A stretch of DNA of 64,000 nucleotides from Melioribacteraceae bacterium (lineage in GTDB: Bacteria > Bacteroidota > Ignavibacteria > Ignavibacteriales > Melioribacteraceae). The number at the start of each line of letters is the position of its first letter. Position 1 is the first letter of the stretch. The notes beneath the pieces are model-generated. The model made no database searches. It was given only the letters and a program-made list of their open reading frames with translations, and was not told where the DNA came from. Positions 25,525 to 33,506 of this stretch are shown here, in pieces. The stretch is taken from contig JAIPBD010000001.1 in the NCBI GenBank assembly GCA_021739765.1, positions 62,001 to 126,000 of the forward strand. Direction: 5' to 3'. The position numbers and the translations under genes are program-made.

Positions 25525-26500
25525 AATCGGGGTTATCGGAACGGGGCATCTCGGGAAACTTCATACAAATTTTTTAAGCAAAAGTGAATTTGCAGAATTT
25601 ATTGGTGTATACGATTCGGATGCCGACCTTGCGAACAGTGTCGCAACCGAATTTGGAACAAAGTCGTACGAGAGTTTTGATAAATTACTGGATGAAATCG
25701 ACGCTGTTTCGGTCGCTGCCACTACAAGCGCGCATTATAAATTGATGAAAGAAGCACTCGAAAAGAATGTTCATGTTTTTGTCGAAAAACCGATTACTTC
25801 AAAAGCAAAAGAAGCTGAAGAAATTGTGGCGCTTGCCGAATCAAAAAATTTGAAGATTCAAGTCGGTCATATCGAGCGATTTAATCCGGCAGTTCTCGCG
25901 ATTGCAAAATATATTGATAATCCGACATTCATTCAGACTGATAGATTGGCTCAATTTTCAACTCGCGGAACCGATGTAGCGGTGGTTCTGGATTTGATGA
26001 TCCACGATATTGATTTGATATTGAGCTTCGTTAAAAGTCCGGTAAAAGAAATTAAAGCGAACGGTGTTGCGGTTGTTTCCGAAACCTATGATATTGCGAA
26101 CGCACGAATTGAATTTGAAAATGGCGCTGTCGCAAATGTTACCGCGAGCAGAATCTCTCAAAAGAAAATGCGCAAAATGAGGATTTTCCAGAAAGATGCT
26201 TATTTGTCCTTAGATTTTACAACCGGTACTCCCGAAGTTTACCGGATTGTTGGTGACAAATCAGAACTTGCCGAAGGACACATTTCATTCGGATCGATGG
26301 GAACGGGTACAAGAAAGAAAAATTTAATTTATCTTCAACCGGAAATTGAAGAAATAAATGCGTTACAATATGAATTGGATTTATTTCTTAAATGTATAAT
26401 TAACAAAGAAAACCCTACTGTTTCAGGCAAAGATGGATTGGAGGCATTAAGGGTAGCACGAATAATTGAAAGTATAATTGAGGAGAACCAAATAACATGA
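25511..26500 (+). CDS. Gfo/Idh/MocA-family oxidoreductase
   Basis: About 329 residues. The N-terminal Rossmann fold has GVIGTGHLGKLH, followed by HVFVEKPITS, which carries the EKP catalytic motif. A C-terminal alpha/beta dimerisation domain has VGHIERFNPAVLA and HDIDLILSF. These NAD(P)-dependent enzymes act on sugars or sugar nucleotides, and UDP-N-acetylglucosamine 3-dehydrogenase-like members occur near LPS genes. ATG 25511 is used, so the gene overlaps the DUF5103 stop; GTG 25505 would add two residues. It is coupled by four-base overlap to the next lipoprotein gene. The envelope context suggests a role in surface glycan synthesis, but the substrate is not shown. Confidence 0.85.
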   Translation: MQKIKIGVIGTGHLGKLHTNFLSKSEFAEFIGVYDSDADLANSVATEFGTKSYESFDKLLDEIDAVSVAATTSAHYKLMKEALEKNVHVFVEKPITSKAKEAEEIVALAESKNLKIQVGHIERFNPAVLAIAKYIDNPTFIQTDRLAQFSTRGTDVAVVLDLMIHDIDLILSFVKSPVKEIKANGVAVVSETYDIANARIEFENGAVANVTASRISQKKMRKMRIFQKDAYLSLDFTTGTPEVYRIVGDKSELAEGHISFGSMGTGTRKKNLIYLQPEIEEINALQYELDLFLKCIINKENPTVSGKDGLEALRVARIIESIIEENQIT

Positions 26501-27099
26501 AAAAAATAATTTTATCGGCGTTATTAATTGTCGGTTTGTACGGTTGTAATGTTGTAAAACAAATGCAGGAAGATTTTTCCAAACTGAAATTCAAAATTCA
26601 TTCAGTTCAAGGTGTAAACTTAAATTCAATGAACCTTTCCGATAAATCAAAATTTAGTGATTTCGGCGCATTGGAAATCGTGAAGTTAACATCAATGCTT
26701 ACCAGCGGTAAAATGCCGATGAAATTTACGGTAAATGTTGAAGCCCTAAATTCTAACAAAATGGTATCAAGCTACACAAGCTCTATGATCAGAATAAAAT
26801 CATTTCCTTTTACGCTTTTACTTAATGACAAAGAAGCATTCAAGGGAAATATCAACGAACCGATTGAAGTTCCGGGTGGTGGCGAATCAACTTTGTTTCC
26901 TGTTGATGTAGAATTTGATTTATTAAAATTAGTTAATGACCAAGGCTTGAGCGAAATTGTAAATCTTGCACTTAAATTGGGTGGTCAACAAGGTTCACCG
27001 GCTAATATTAAAGTAGTTTCACGACCTGTTCTGGATACTCCCTTGGGAGAATACCAATATCCGAGTGAACTCACAATTGTAAACACAACATATAATTAA
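26497..27099 (+). CDS. Lipoprotein, LEA-14-like
   Basis: A 200-residue protein with a lipoprotein signal (LIVGLYGCN, lipobox Cys near residue 17). The following beta-rich domain resembles the LEA type-2 fold: IHSVQGVNLNSMNLSD, KFTVNVEALNSNKM, PFTLLLNDKEAFKG. It starts inside the stop of the oxidoreductase gene (ATGA overlap) and is followed after about 54 nt by the LptD-like gene, so it is probably an envelope accessory protein. The domain call is tentative. Confidence 0.7.
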   Translation: MKKIILSALLIVGLYGCNVVKQMQEDFSKLKFKIHSVQGVNLNSMNLSDKSKFSDFGALEIVKLTSMLTSGKMPMKFTVNVEALNSNKMVSSYTSSMIRIKSFPFTLLLNDKEAFKGNINEPIEVPGGGESTLFPVDVEFDLLKLVNDQGLSEIVNLALKLGGQQGSPANIKVVSRPVLDTPLGEYQYPSELTIVNTTYN

Positions 27100-27153
27100 T
27101 CTGAAACTGATTAGTTCAGTTGCGGTATAAAGCTTACTTAATATTTTTGGTTG

Positions 27154-29763
27154 ATGAAGAATTCTACTTTTATAATTTTTTGCTTATTGTCAAAATTAAT
27201 TTTTGCACAAGTTGATTCTTCATCAACCGGTCTTTCTAATGATCTTAATTTCACTGATTCCTTAAACACACTTCAAGATTCATTGTCGGTTTTTGCCGAT
27301 TCCACAATCACCCCAAAAAGGAAATCTGATGTAGACGCGATAATTTATTCGTCATCAAAAGACTCTTTAATTTTTGATGTGAAAGATAAAAAGCTATTTA
27401 TTTACGGCACCGGTGAGCTGAAATATAAAAATACCGAACTTAATTCCGGCAAAATTGATCTTGATTTTACAACGAATGAATTATTTGCCGAAGGAAGAAT
27501 GGATTCGGTAAAAGGAGAATACGTTGAAATTGAAACTCCAAAACTTGTTGAAGGATCGGAAAACTATGAAGGGTATAAGATAAAATATAACTTCAAAACC
27601 GCTCAAGGTTTTATCTCAATGGCGAAGAATTCGAAAGAAGATAAATCCTATCGTGGTGATAAAGTTAAGAAAGTTAACAAGGATGTATTTTTTATTGAGG
27701 ATGGAATTTATACAACGTGTCAGGCAGATACACCCCATACTTACTTTACTGCTGATGAAATGAAAGTAATCAAAGATGAATTTATTGTCGCAAAATGGAT
27801 ATTTATGCATGTCGGTGGAGTACCGATTCCCATTCCGATTCCATTCGGAGTTTTCCCGAATGAAACCGGAAGACGTTCCGGGATAATTATTCCTTCTTAT
27901 GGCTCCAACGATTTACGCGGACAATATTTTAGAAATTTTGGCTACTATTTCGCGCTTTCAGATTATTACGATCTTACGCTTAACGGAGATTATTATTCAA
28001 AAGGTGGTTATGGTTTTAGGGGAAGAGCGAGATATAACAAACGGTATGAGTTGAGTGGAAATATTAACGCCGGGTATTCAAAAATAATTTATGGCGAGGA
28101 TTCCGATCCGGACAGAAGTGAGAGGGTTGATTGGAATATTGGAATAAATCATAATCAGACTTTTGATCCGACTATGCGGCTTGTCGCAAATCTTCAATTC
28201 CAATCCTCGACCTATTTACAAAACAATAGTAATTTTTTGAATGACCAGCTTACCAGAAACGTAACTTCAAACGCGACATTGAGCAAAAGATGGGATGAAT
28301 CGGGAAACAGCCTAACCGTAAACTACAGTCGTACACAAAATCTTGAATCCGGAAACATCACCGAGAGTCTCCCAAATGTTAATTTTAACATGCCGGTAAG
28401 TTATCCGTTTAAATCAACGGCGTCTCAACGGGATCAATCTTGGTATGAAAAAATGGGATTTAATTATTCGGCTAATTTCAAAAATCAACGAAAAAAGACC
28501 GATGGTGAGTTAAAAATTAGAGGTGGATTCAGGCATTCTATTTCATCCAGTTTGTCTCCAAAAATCGGATATTTTAATATTTCCCCGCGATTCGGATATT
28601 CGGAAAAGTGGTATAATAAACGAATTAAACGAACAAATTATCTCGTTGAAGAATTTGATGAGTTTGGAGCTGTGACGGGATATAAAGACACTGTGGTAAC
28701 GGATGATATTCACGAAATTAACGCTGTCCGAACTTTTGATTTCTCCCTTTCGGCATCAACTAAATTGTATGGAACAATGCAGCCTCATCTGCTTGGTGTA
28801 GAGGCTTTTCGTCATACATTAACTCCAAGTATTTCCTACAGCTACACACCGGATTTCTCAAAAGACACTTGGGGTTATTATGATGAATATACAACTTCGG
28901 ATGGAGATGTTATTCGTTATGATAAATTCGGTAATGAAATTTTTGGTGGTGCAAGTTCCGGTGAAAGACAGAGTGTATCGTTTTCATTGGATAATATTTT
29001 CGAAATTAAAACGATGAAAGATCCCACTGATACAACTTCTCAACAGGAAAAAATACGTTTGTTAAATGTTGGTGCATCAACAAATTATAACTTTGCTGCG
29101 GATAGTTTGAAACTATCGGATTTGAGTCTTTCGTTCAGAACACAAATTGGGGAATTTCTCAATATTAATGGCTCCAGTAATTATACGTTTTACGATTATA
29201 ATGTGAATCGAAAAATCAATCAGTTTCTTGCTTCAAATGGAAAGGGATTATTAAGATTAACGAGATTTCGTTTTTCACTCTCAACTTCTATTTCCGGAGA
29301 CAAGTTAAAAGGGAAGGATGAACCCGCAGAAGAAACCGATAATGATCTCGCCAACGATCAATTTAATGAACTTCGGGATGATTTTTATATCGGTCCGTAC
29401 GATTCCGGAAACGCAGACTTTTCGATTCCTTGGGACATTAGTTTATCTTACAATTATAATTTCAACAAACCATTACCTTCAGACCCAAGTATCAGTTCCA
29501 ATTTGGGAATTACAGGTAGCATTAATTTAACGGAATATTGGAAGATTCGTTTTCGGGGAAATTACGATATCGAAAACAAAGAATTAACTGCTCCACAGAT
29601 AACGATTTTCCGAGACCTGCATTGTTGGGAAATGAATTTTACCTGGAATCCGCTCGGCACATTCAGAGGTTATAGATTCGAAATTAGAATGAAAGCACCC
29701 GACCTCCAAGATATCAAAGTTGAAAAAGCAGATCGTTTTTATTCCGGTTTTAGGGGAAATTGA
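27154..29763 (+). CDS. lptD: LptD-like LPS assembly barrel
   Basis: About 869 residues. A signal peptide (IIFCLLSKLIFAQ) leads to an OstA-like beta-jellyroll at about residues 65-260 (LIFDVKDKKLFIYG, LNSGKIDLDFTTNELFAEG). A long beta-barrel rich in Asn, Tyr and Trp strands follows, with the segment PIPIPIPFGVFPNETGRRSG at the domain boundary typical of Bacteroidota LptD. It ends in FYSGFRGN. It should insert lipopolysaccharide into the outer leaflet. ATG 27154 is preferred to TTG 27151. It is last in the envelope operon that starts with the DUF5103 gene. Some Bacteroidota carry two LptD-like proteins, so it may be a paralogue. Confidence 0.78.
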   Translation: MKNSTFIIFCLLSKLIFAQVDSSSTGLSNDLNFTDSLNTLQDSLSVFADSTITPKRKSDVDAIIYSSSKDSLIFDVKDKKLFIYGTGELKYKNTELNSGKIDLDFTTNELFAEGRMDSVKGEYVEIETPKLVEGSENYEGYKIKYNFKTAQGFISMAKNSKEDKSYRGDKVKKVNKDVFFIEDGIYTTCQADTPHTYFTADEMKVIKDEFIVAKWIFMHVGGVPIPIPIPFGVFPNETGRRSGIIIPSYGSNDLRGQYFRNFGYYFALSDYYDLTLNGDYYSKGGYGFRGRARYNKRYELSGNINAGYSKIIYGEDSDPDRSERVDWNIGINHNQTFDPTMRLVANLQFQSSTYLQNNSNFLNDQLTRNVTSNATLSKRWDESGNSLTVNYSRTQNLESGNITESLPNVNFNMPVSYPFKSTASQRDQSWYEKMGFNYSANFKNQRKKTDGELKIRGGFRHSISSSLSPKIGYFNISPRFGYSEKWYNKRIKRTNYLVEEFDEFGAVTGYKDTVVTDDIHEINAVRTFDFSLSASTKLYGTMQPHLLGVEAFRHTLTPSISYSYTPDFSKDTWGYYDEYTTSDGDVIRYDKFGNEIFGGASSGERQSVSFSLDNIFEIKTMKDPTDTTSQQEKIRLLNVGASTNYNFAADSLKLSDLSLSFRTQIGEFLNINGSSNYTFYDYNVNRKINQFLASNGKGLLRLTRFRFSLSTSISGDKLKGKDEPAEETDNDLANDQFNELRDDFYIGPYDSGNADFSIPWDISLSYNYNFNKPLPSDPSISSNLGITGSINLTEYWKIRFRGNYDIENKELTAPQITIFRDLHCWEMNFTWNPLGTFRGYRFEIRMKAPDLQDIKVEKADRFYSGFRGN

Positions 29764-30123
29764 TCGAGCAATTCGTAGTCAGGATTTAGAAGTTAGGAAT
29801 CAATTCTGAGTGTCCCGTCCCAAAATGTCACCCCGTCGTTAACCGATTCAAGCATCCCTAATAATTAATTTTCAAAGAAATTCCATTACACTTAAAATGT
29901 ACATCTTTGTTGTAAGATTTTTAGAGAACATCGGCAATAGCTAATCGGATTGCAATAAACCGCAGTTAACTACGCCATCTCAAATAAATTGACGAAGACT
30001 TTTAATTACTAAAAATCTCAATCGTGACCTTAAGGGTACGATTACCTTTTGTTAAAAAGCGTTTCCACTCGTTACAACCGTTAAATCTATTTACAAAATA
30101 TGACATCTTTTTTAAAGTAAAGT
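29764..30123. other. Intergenic, no gene seen
   Basis: About 360 nt without a convincing frame, stable hairpin or repeat. The right end leads into the glnB promoter. Confidence 0.4.
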
Positions 30124-30124
30124 C

Positions 30125-30154
30125 TTGACTTCGCATAATAATTTTGTAGTTTTG
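30125..30154 (+). promoter_or_regulatory. Candidate glnB-amt promoter, Bacteroidota type
   Basis: TTG at 30125-30127, 19 nt, then TAGTTTTG at 30147-30154, a full TAnnTTTG match, about 66 nt upstream of the glnB start. I see no sigma-54 GG-N10-GC element here. Confidence 0.5.
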
Positions 30155-30220
30155 TCACTGTTTAACTAAATAATTAATGCAAATTAACTAATTCAACTAA
30201 ATAAATTAAGTAGGTGCGTA

Positions 30221-30559
30221 ATGAAAAAAGTCGAAGCAATTGTAAGGCCTCATAAACTTGAGGAAATACAAACCGAACTAAGAGAAGCCGGATTCTCCGG
30301 TATTACAGTATCGGAAGTAAGAGGTTATGGCCGTCAAAAAGGTCATAAAGAAGTTTACCGAGGATCAGAGTACAATTTGGAGTTCGTTCCAAAAGTAAAA
30401 CTTGAGGTAGTATGTAAAGATGAGCTTGTTGAGCAAGCAATCGAAGTTATAATCAAAATTGCCAAAACCGGTGAAGTTGGTGACGGTAAAATTTTCATTA
30501 CATCAATTGAAGAAGCAATTAGAATTCGTACAGAAGAGTCGGGCGAAACCGCACTTTAA
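30221..30559 (+). CDS. glnB: Nitrogen regulatory PII protein (GlnB/GlnK), amt-linked
   Basis: A 112-residue protein, the exact PII length. The sequence opens MKKVEAIVRPHKLEEI. The T-loop carries GYGRQKGHKEVYRGSEY with the Tyr51 modification site, and the B- and C-loop motifs are TGEVGDGKIFI and IRIRTEESG. It senses ATP/ADP and 2-oxoglutarate and gates the ammonium channel. It lies 29 nt upstream of amt in one operon. A second PII gene at 57113 is about two-thirds identical (73 of 112 positions by my ungapped count). Confidence 0.95.
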   Translation: MKKVEAIVRPHKLEEIQTELREAGFSGITVSEVRGYGRQKGHKEVYRGSEYNLEFVPKVKLEVVCKDELVEQAIEVIIKIAKTGEVGDGKIFITSIEEAIRIRTEESGETAL

Positions 30560-30588
30560 TAAGTTTATTAAAAAAGGGAGTATAAATA

Positions 30589-31836
30589 ATGGAAAATGAA
30601 GTAGCTGAATTAGCGGGAACAGCATTGTTTACTGTTAATAACGTTTGGATGATGCTGGCAACAGCACTGGTTTTTATTATGCATCTCGGTTTCGCATCTC
30701 TTGAAGCCGGTTTGACACAATCTAAAAACACCGTGAATATTTTATTCAAAAACTCAATTATTCCGGGTATCGGTTTAATTACTTACGCGCTTGTCGGATT
30801 CAACCTAATGTATCCCGGTGGAGAGGGAGGCGGCTTTTTCGGATTTGCCGGATTCTTCATCTCAACTGATGCAGCGGGATTAACATCCGCTTATAGTGAA
30901 GGTTATACCTACTGGACAGATTTCCTTTTCCAAGGAATGTTCGCCGCAACCGCCGCGACAATTGTTTCCGGTGCTGTCGCTGAACGAATTAAATTATCAT
31001 CATTTCTTGTTTTTTCCACAATTTTTGTCGGTATCGCATATCCGATTACCGGAATGTGGAAATGGGGTGGTGGATTCTTAGATGCATTAGGTTTCTACGA
31101 TTTCGCGGGTTCTACTCTTGTTCACTCTGTTGGTGGATGGGGAGCTTTAACGGGTGTTATCTTTTTGGGTCCAAGACTCGGGAAATATGTAGGAAGCAAG
31201 ATTCATCCGATTCCCGGTCACAGTATGCCGCTCGCTGCAATCGGCGTATTTTTACTATGGTTAGGTTGGTTCGGATTTAACGGCGGTTCAGTACTTTCTG
31301 CCGATCCCGGATTAGTTTCACTTGTATTGGTTACAACCTCACTCGCGGCGTCAACCGGAGCAGTGGGAGCAATGCTAGCTTCTTGGGGTTATACTAAAAA
31401 GCCCGATCTTTCTATGGTACTAAACGGCATTCTTGCCGGTCTTGTGGGAATTACAGCCGGTGCAGATGTAATGTCTCCATTGGACGCGATGGTAATAGGA
31501 TTAATTTCCGGTGTGATAGTAGTTTTTGCAGTTATCTTTTTCGACAAAATTAAAATTGACGATCCAGTTGGTGCGCTTTCTGTTCACCTTGTTTGCGGTA
31601 TCTTCGGAACATTAGCAGTTGGTATCTGGGGTGATTTAGCCGGATTGGATCAGCTTTGGAATCAATTTATTGGTGTTGCCAGTGTTGGAGCCTTTACACT
31701 CATATTCACGGGAGTTTTGTGGGGTATCTTAAAAGCAACGATGGGATTAAGAGTATCAAGCGAAGAAGAAACCGATGGTCTTGATCTTGGTGAGCACGGA
31801 ATGGAAGCATATCCGGATTTCGAGAAAAATTCATAA
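30589..31836 (+). CDS. amt: Ammonium transporter Amt
   Basis: A 415-residue protein with eleven membrane helices. Visible Amt motifs are FASLEAGLTQSKNTVNI, DFLFQGMFAATAATIVSGA, FAGSTLVHSVGGWGAL (first pore His), WLGWFGFNGGS, and SVHLVCGIFGTLAVGIW (second pore His). It conducts ammonium across the inner membrane and is controlled by the adjacent PII protein. A GGGAG ribosome site precedes the ATG and a terminator follows at 31872. Confidence 0.95.
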   Translation: MENEVAELAGTALFTVNNVWMMLATALVFIMHLGFASLEAGLTQSKNTVNILFKNSIIPGIGLITYALVGFNLMYPGGEGGGFFGFAGFFISTDAAGLTSAYSEGYTYWTDFLFQGMFAATAATIVSGAVAERIKLSSFLVFSTIFVGIAYPITGMWKWGGGFLDALGFYDFAGSTLVHSVGGWGALTGVIFLGPRLGKYVGSKIHPIPGHSMPLAAIGVFLLWLGWFGFNGGSVLSADPGLVSLVLVTTSLAASTGAVGAMLASWGYTKKPDLSMVLNGILAGLVGITAGADVMSPLDAMVIGLISGVIVVFAVIFFDKIKIDDPVGALSVHLVCGIFGTLAVGIWGDLAGLDQLWNQFIGVASVGAFTLIFTGVLWGILKATMGLRVSSEEETDGLDLGEHGMEAYPDFEKNS

Positions 31837-31871
31837 ATCTTTTGTGTGAGACCTAATATAATCTCTATGTT

Positions 31872-31897
31872 AAAGCCGGGTTCTGCCCGGCTTTTTT
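31872..31897 (+). terminator. Rho-independent terminator of glnB-amt
   Basis: AAAGCCGGG and CCCGGCTTT form a 9-bp stem around TTCTG, followed by a T run. It lies 35 nt after amt. Confidence 0.92.
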
Positions 31898-31910
31898 ATT
31901 GCATTTCTTG

Positions 31911-31954
31911 CTGTCACGGTATCGAACTTTAAAACGAATCCAAGGACCATGACA
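31911..31954. repeat. 44-bp imperfect palindrome, copy 1
   Basis: Begins CTGTCACGGT and ends ACCATGACA, so the termini are inverted repeats (CTGTCA...TGACAG with the next base). Its reverse complement aligns without gaps to 33117-33160 over 44 positions, with about 33 matches. It is followed by GCCGAGAAAAG and ATTTGGCTTGCC, which matches the right end of the larger dispersed repeat. Confidence 0.6.
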
Positions 31955-31998
31955 GCCGAGAAAAGACCATTTGGCTTGCCCGCCAGAACATATGCGAA

Positions 31999-32105
31999 GG
32001 AGGGCCTGCCTGCCGTCTTTTGAATTCGTGTAGTCTTTTCCGCAGTTTTGTTTATTCAAAATTGGATGGTGAGAAGGAGATAGTGGCATGGAAATGGTCG
32101 TTCTG
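31999..32105 (+). repeat. Dispersed structured repeat, copy D (truncated, rearranged)
   Basis: Left and central parts only: GGAGGGCC, TTCGTGTAGTCTTTTCCG, AGTTTTGTTTATTC, AAAATTGGATGGTGAGAAGG and AGATAGTGGCATGGAAATGG. The usual right-hand part is missing after it, but a right-end-like segment (GACAGCCGAGAAAA...ATTTGGCTTGCC) lies just upstream at about 31951-31983, so the order is permuted. Confidence 0.7.
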
Positions 32106-32379
32106 GAAGGAGTCGCATAAACGCGTTATGTAAACTCCCCGCCCAAAAACGTTGGCGGGCAGGCGCACAAAAGCCATTTGGTAGTAAATCGTACGTTGCG
32201 TTCGTTCGTCATTCATTACGTTCCGCCGTCCTGGCTTCACTAAATTCCACTGCCTAACATCACTGCATGTGAGAAATTAAAGAAATGAGAAAATGAAAAC
32301 AGTTTATTTTTTTCAAATGAAATCCGCCCAGCAAAACGGTGGACAAGAGAAAAATGGGAAAAGAAAAACTTGAAGGATA
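32106..32379. other. Intergenic, no gene seen
   Basis: No coding frame. It holds a short inverted repeat around 32138-32162 (CCCGCCC / GGCGGGC) and a GCCTAAC heptamer near 32253. It lies downstream of the toxin gene, which is on the minus strand. Confidence 0.4.
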
Positions 32380-32646
32380 TTATAAATAATGCCCTTTAGC
32401 GGAATGAATTAATATTCTATCATCAACAACTTTATAAACCAAACGATGCTCTCTGTTAATTCTGCGTGACCAAAAACCAATAAGGTCATATTTTAGTTGT
32501 TCAGGTTTACCGGTTCCGGTAAAAGGATGTTCGGTAAGTTCTTCTAGAAGAACGAGTAACTTTTTCAAAACGGTTTTATTACCGGATTTTTTATGAAAAG
32601 CTATATCATTATCGGCTTGTTTGGAAAACTCTAAATGGTAAGCCAT
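32380..32646 (-). CDS. yoeB: YoeB-type toxin (Txe/YoeB mRNA interferase)
   Basis: An 88-residue protein matching YoeB/Txe along its whole length. The pattern includes FSKQADNDIAFHKKSGNK, LLEELTEHPFTGTGKPEQLK, GFWSRRINREHRLVYKV (conserved Glu, Arg and His of the active site region) and the terminal HSAKGHY. Such toxins cleave mRNA at the ribosome A site. It starts immediately after the antitoxin stop, the standard antitoxin-toxin order. Confidence 0.93.
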   Translation of the reverse strand: MAYHLEFSKQADNDIAFHKKSGNKTVLKKLLVLLEELTEHPFTGTGKPEQLKYDLIGFWSRRINREHRLVYKVVDDRILIHSAKGHYL

Positions 32647-32871
32647 TTAGACGCCTAAGAACTTATGTAAATCCTTTTTCTCAACTCTTTTAAAGTTGCC
32701 TTCCTCAAACTCTTGTTCACTTTTCTTAATTTTAGCAACAAACTCCGGGTTGTAAGTACTTTCCTTTGAAGAAATCTCAAATTTAATTTTAAGAGCTTGC
32801 ATAAAAGCTTTCAGGGCATTTACTTGTTCAGTTGTCTTTGGATGGGCAATAACTATATCTTGCGTTTTCAT
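32647..32871 (-). CDS. Antitoxin of YoeB-type module
   Basis: A 74-residue protein. The N-terminal half (IVIAHPKTTEQVNALKAFMQ, then LKIKFEIS) resembles the short DUF2683-like antitoxins of Bacteroidota rather than classic YefM. The charged C-terminus (KKSEQEFEEGNFKRVEK) would wrap the toxin. It is immediately upstream of the toxin and probably autoregulates the pair. Identity as antitoxin rests mainly on position and size. Confidence 0.85.
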   Translation of the reverse strand: MKTQDIVIAHPKTTEQVNALKAFMQALKIKFEISSKESTYNPEFVAKIKKSEQEFEEGNFKRVEKKDLHKFLGV

Positions 32872-32942
32872 AATGTTGACATGATTTTATTGATTGAAAT
32901 ATTGAACAAAAATATATAATAAAGGGACTATCGGCAAGTTAA

Positions 32943-33284
32943 GGTAAAATATCTCCCTCTTATGCCTGGAACGATTCACTAAAATCCAGATACAACGACA
33001 TCGGAATGCGCATACATAAAAAACACCGGGTGGGTGATGTAATAACTGATAATTACTATCTGAATGGCATTTACGGAGAGGAATTAGCTGTTTATGAACA
33101 AGGCGAATTTCGACCGCTGTCATGGTCTTCGAATTCATTTTAGGACTAAATACCATGACAAAAAATTAGGCAAAATAAAAAGAGTAAACATGTACGGATT
33201 AGGAAGAATAGTGAGCATCCATTACACAACAAATGAAACCTACGATTACAGCGTTTATCCACTAAAAGACAATTACTCGGAGGG
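32943..33284 (+). pseudogene. RHS/YD-repeat protein relic
   Basis: Two frames together read like the conserved C-terminal part of RHS/YD-repeat proteins. Frame one (from 32943) gives RYNDIGMRIHKKH, then NYYLNGIYGEELAVYEQGEF, matching the YD-repeat pattern of YYxxGxxGxxLAVY. It stops at 33141. Another frame then gives NMYGLGRIVSIHY and YDYSVYPLKDN, matching the usual continuation (YGLGLIG...YYLKDHLG). The frame break coincides with a 44-bp palindromic element at 33117-33160. The relic ends at dispersed-repeat copy E. There is no start codon or signal sequence; it is a broken fragment of a much larger gene. Confidence 0.65.
33117..33160. repeat. 44-bp imperfect palindrome, copy 2, inside the RHS relic
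   Basis: Starts CTGTCATGGTC and ends ACCATGACA. It is in inverted orientation to copy 1 at 31911, with about 33 of 44 matches, the differences being mostly transitions. It lies where the RHS reading frame breaks; removing 43 or 46 bases here would rejoin the two frames. Confidence 0.6.
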
Positions 33285-33461
33285 TGAGGACCACTCCTTG
33301 CCCTTGAATCCGAGTCAGACTTTTTTACAATTTTGTTAAACCTACATTAAGTGGAGAGAATGAGATAGTGACAACGAAAAGTTGGTTAAGCTTGGTTGTG
33401 TGCCGGGCTCATGTGTCAAAGTGTGGGCTTTGAAAACCGAGAAAAAAATAATTCCGCTAAC
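33279..33461 (+). repeat. Dispersed structured repeat, copy E
   Basis: The fifth copy, with both ends. The left hairpin has arms GGGTGAGGA and TCCTTGCCC around CCAC (7 of 9 pairs). The central part is the most diverged of the family. The right part is close to copy C: TTGGTTGTGTGCCGGGC, TCATGTGTCAAAGTGTGG and GCTTTGAAAACCGAG, extending to CCGCTAAC at 33454-33461. Confidence 0.78.
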
Positions 33462-33506
33462 CTGCCAATTCCCTGCGAAAGGGTCGGTTTCGATTAAAAT
33501 AAATCC

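Noticed and set aside
31865-32240. Two minus-strand frames of 62-74 codons across repeat D
   Set aside because: Their sequence is the reverse translation of the dispersed repeat and the terminator; related frames over the other copies are not conserved.
32253-32260. GCCTAAC near the toxin gene as an attC R'' site
   Set aside because: It fits RYYYAAC but has no complementary GTTAGGC within 150 nt on either side.
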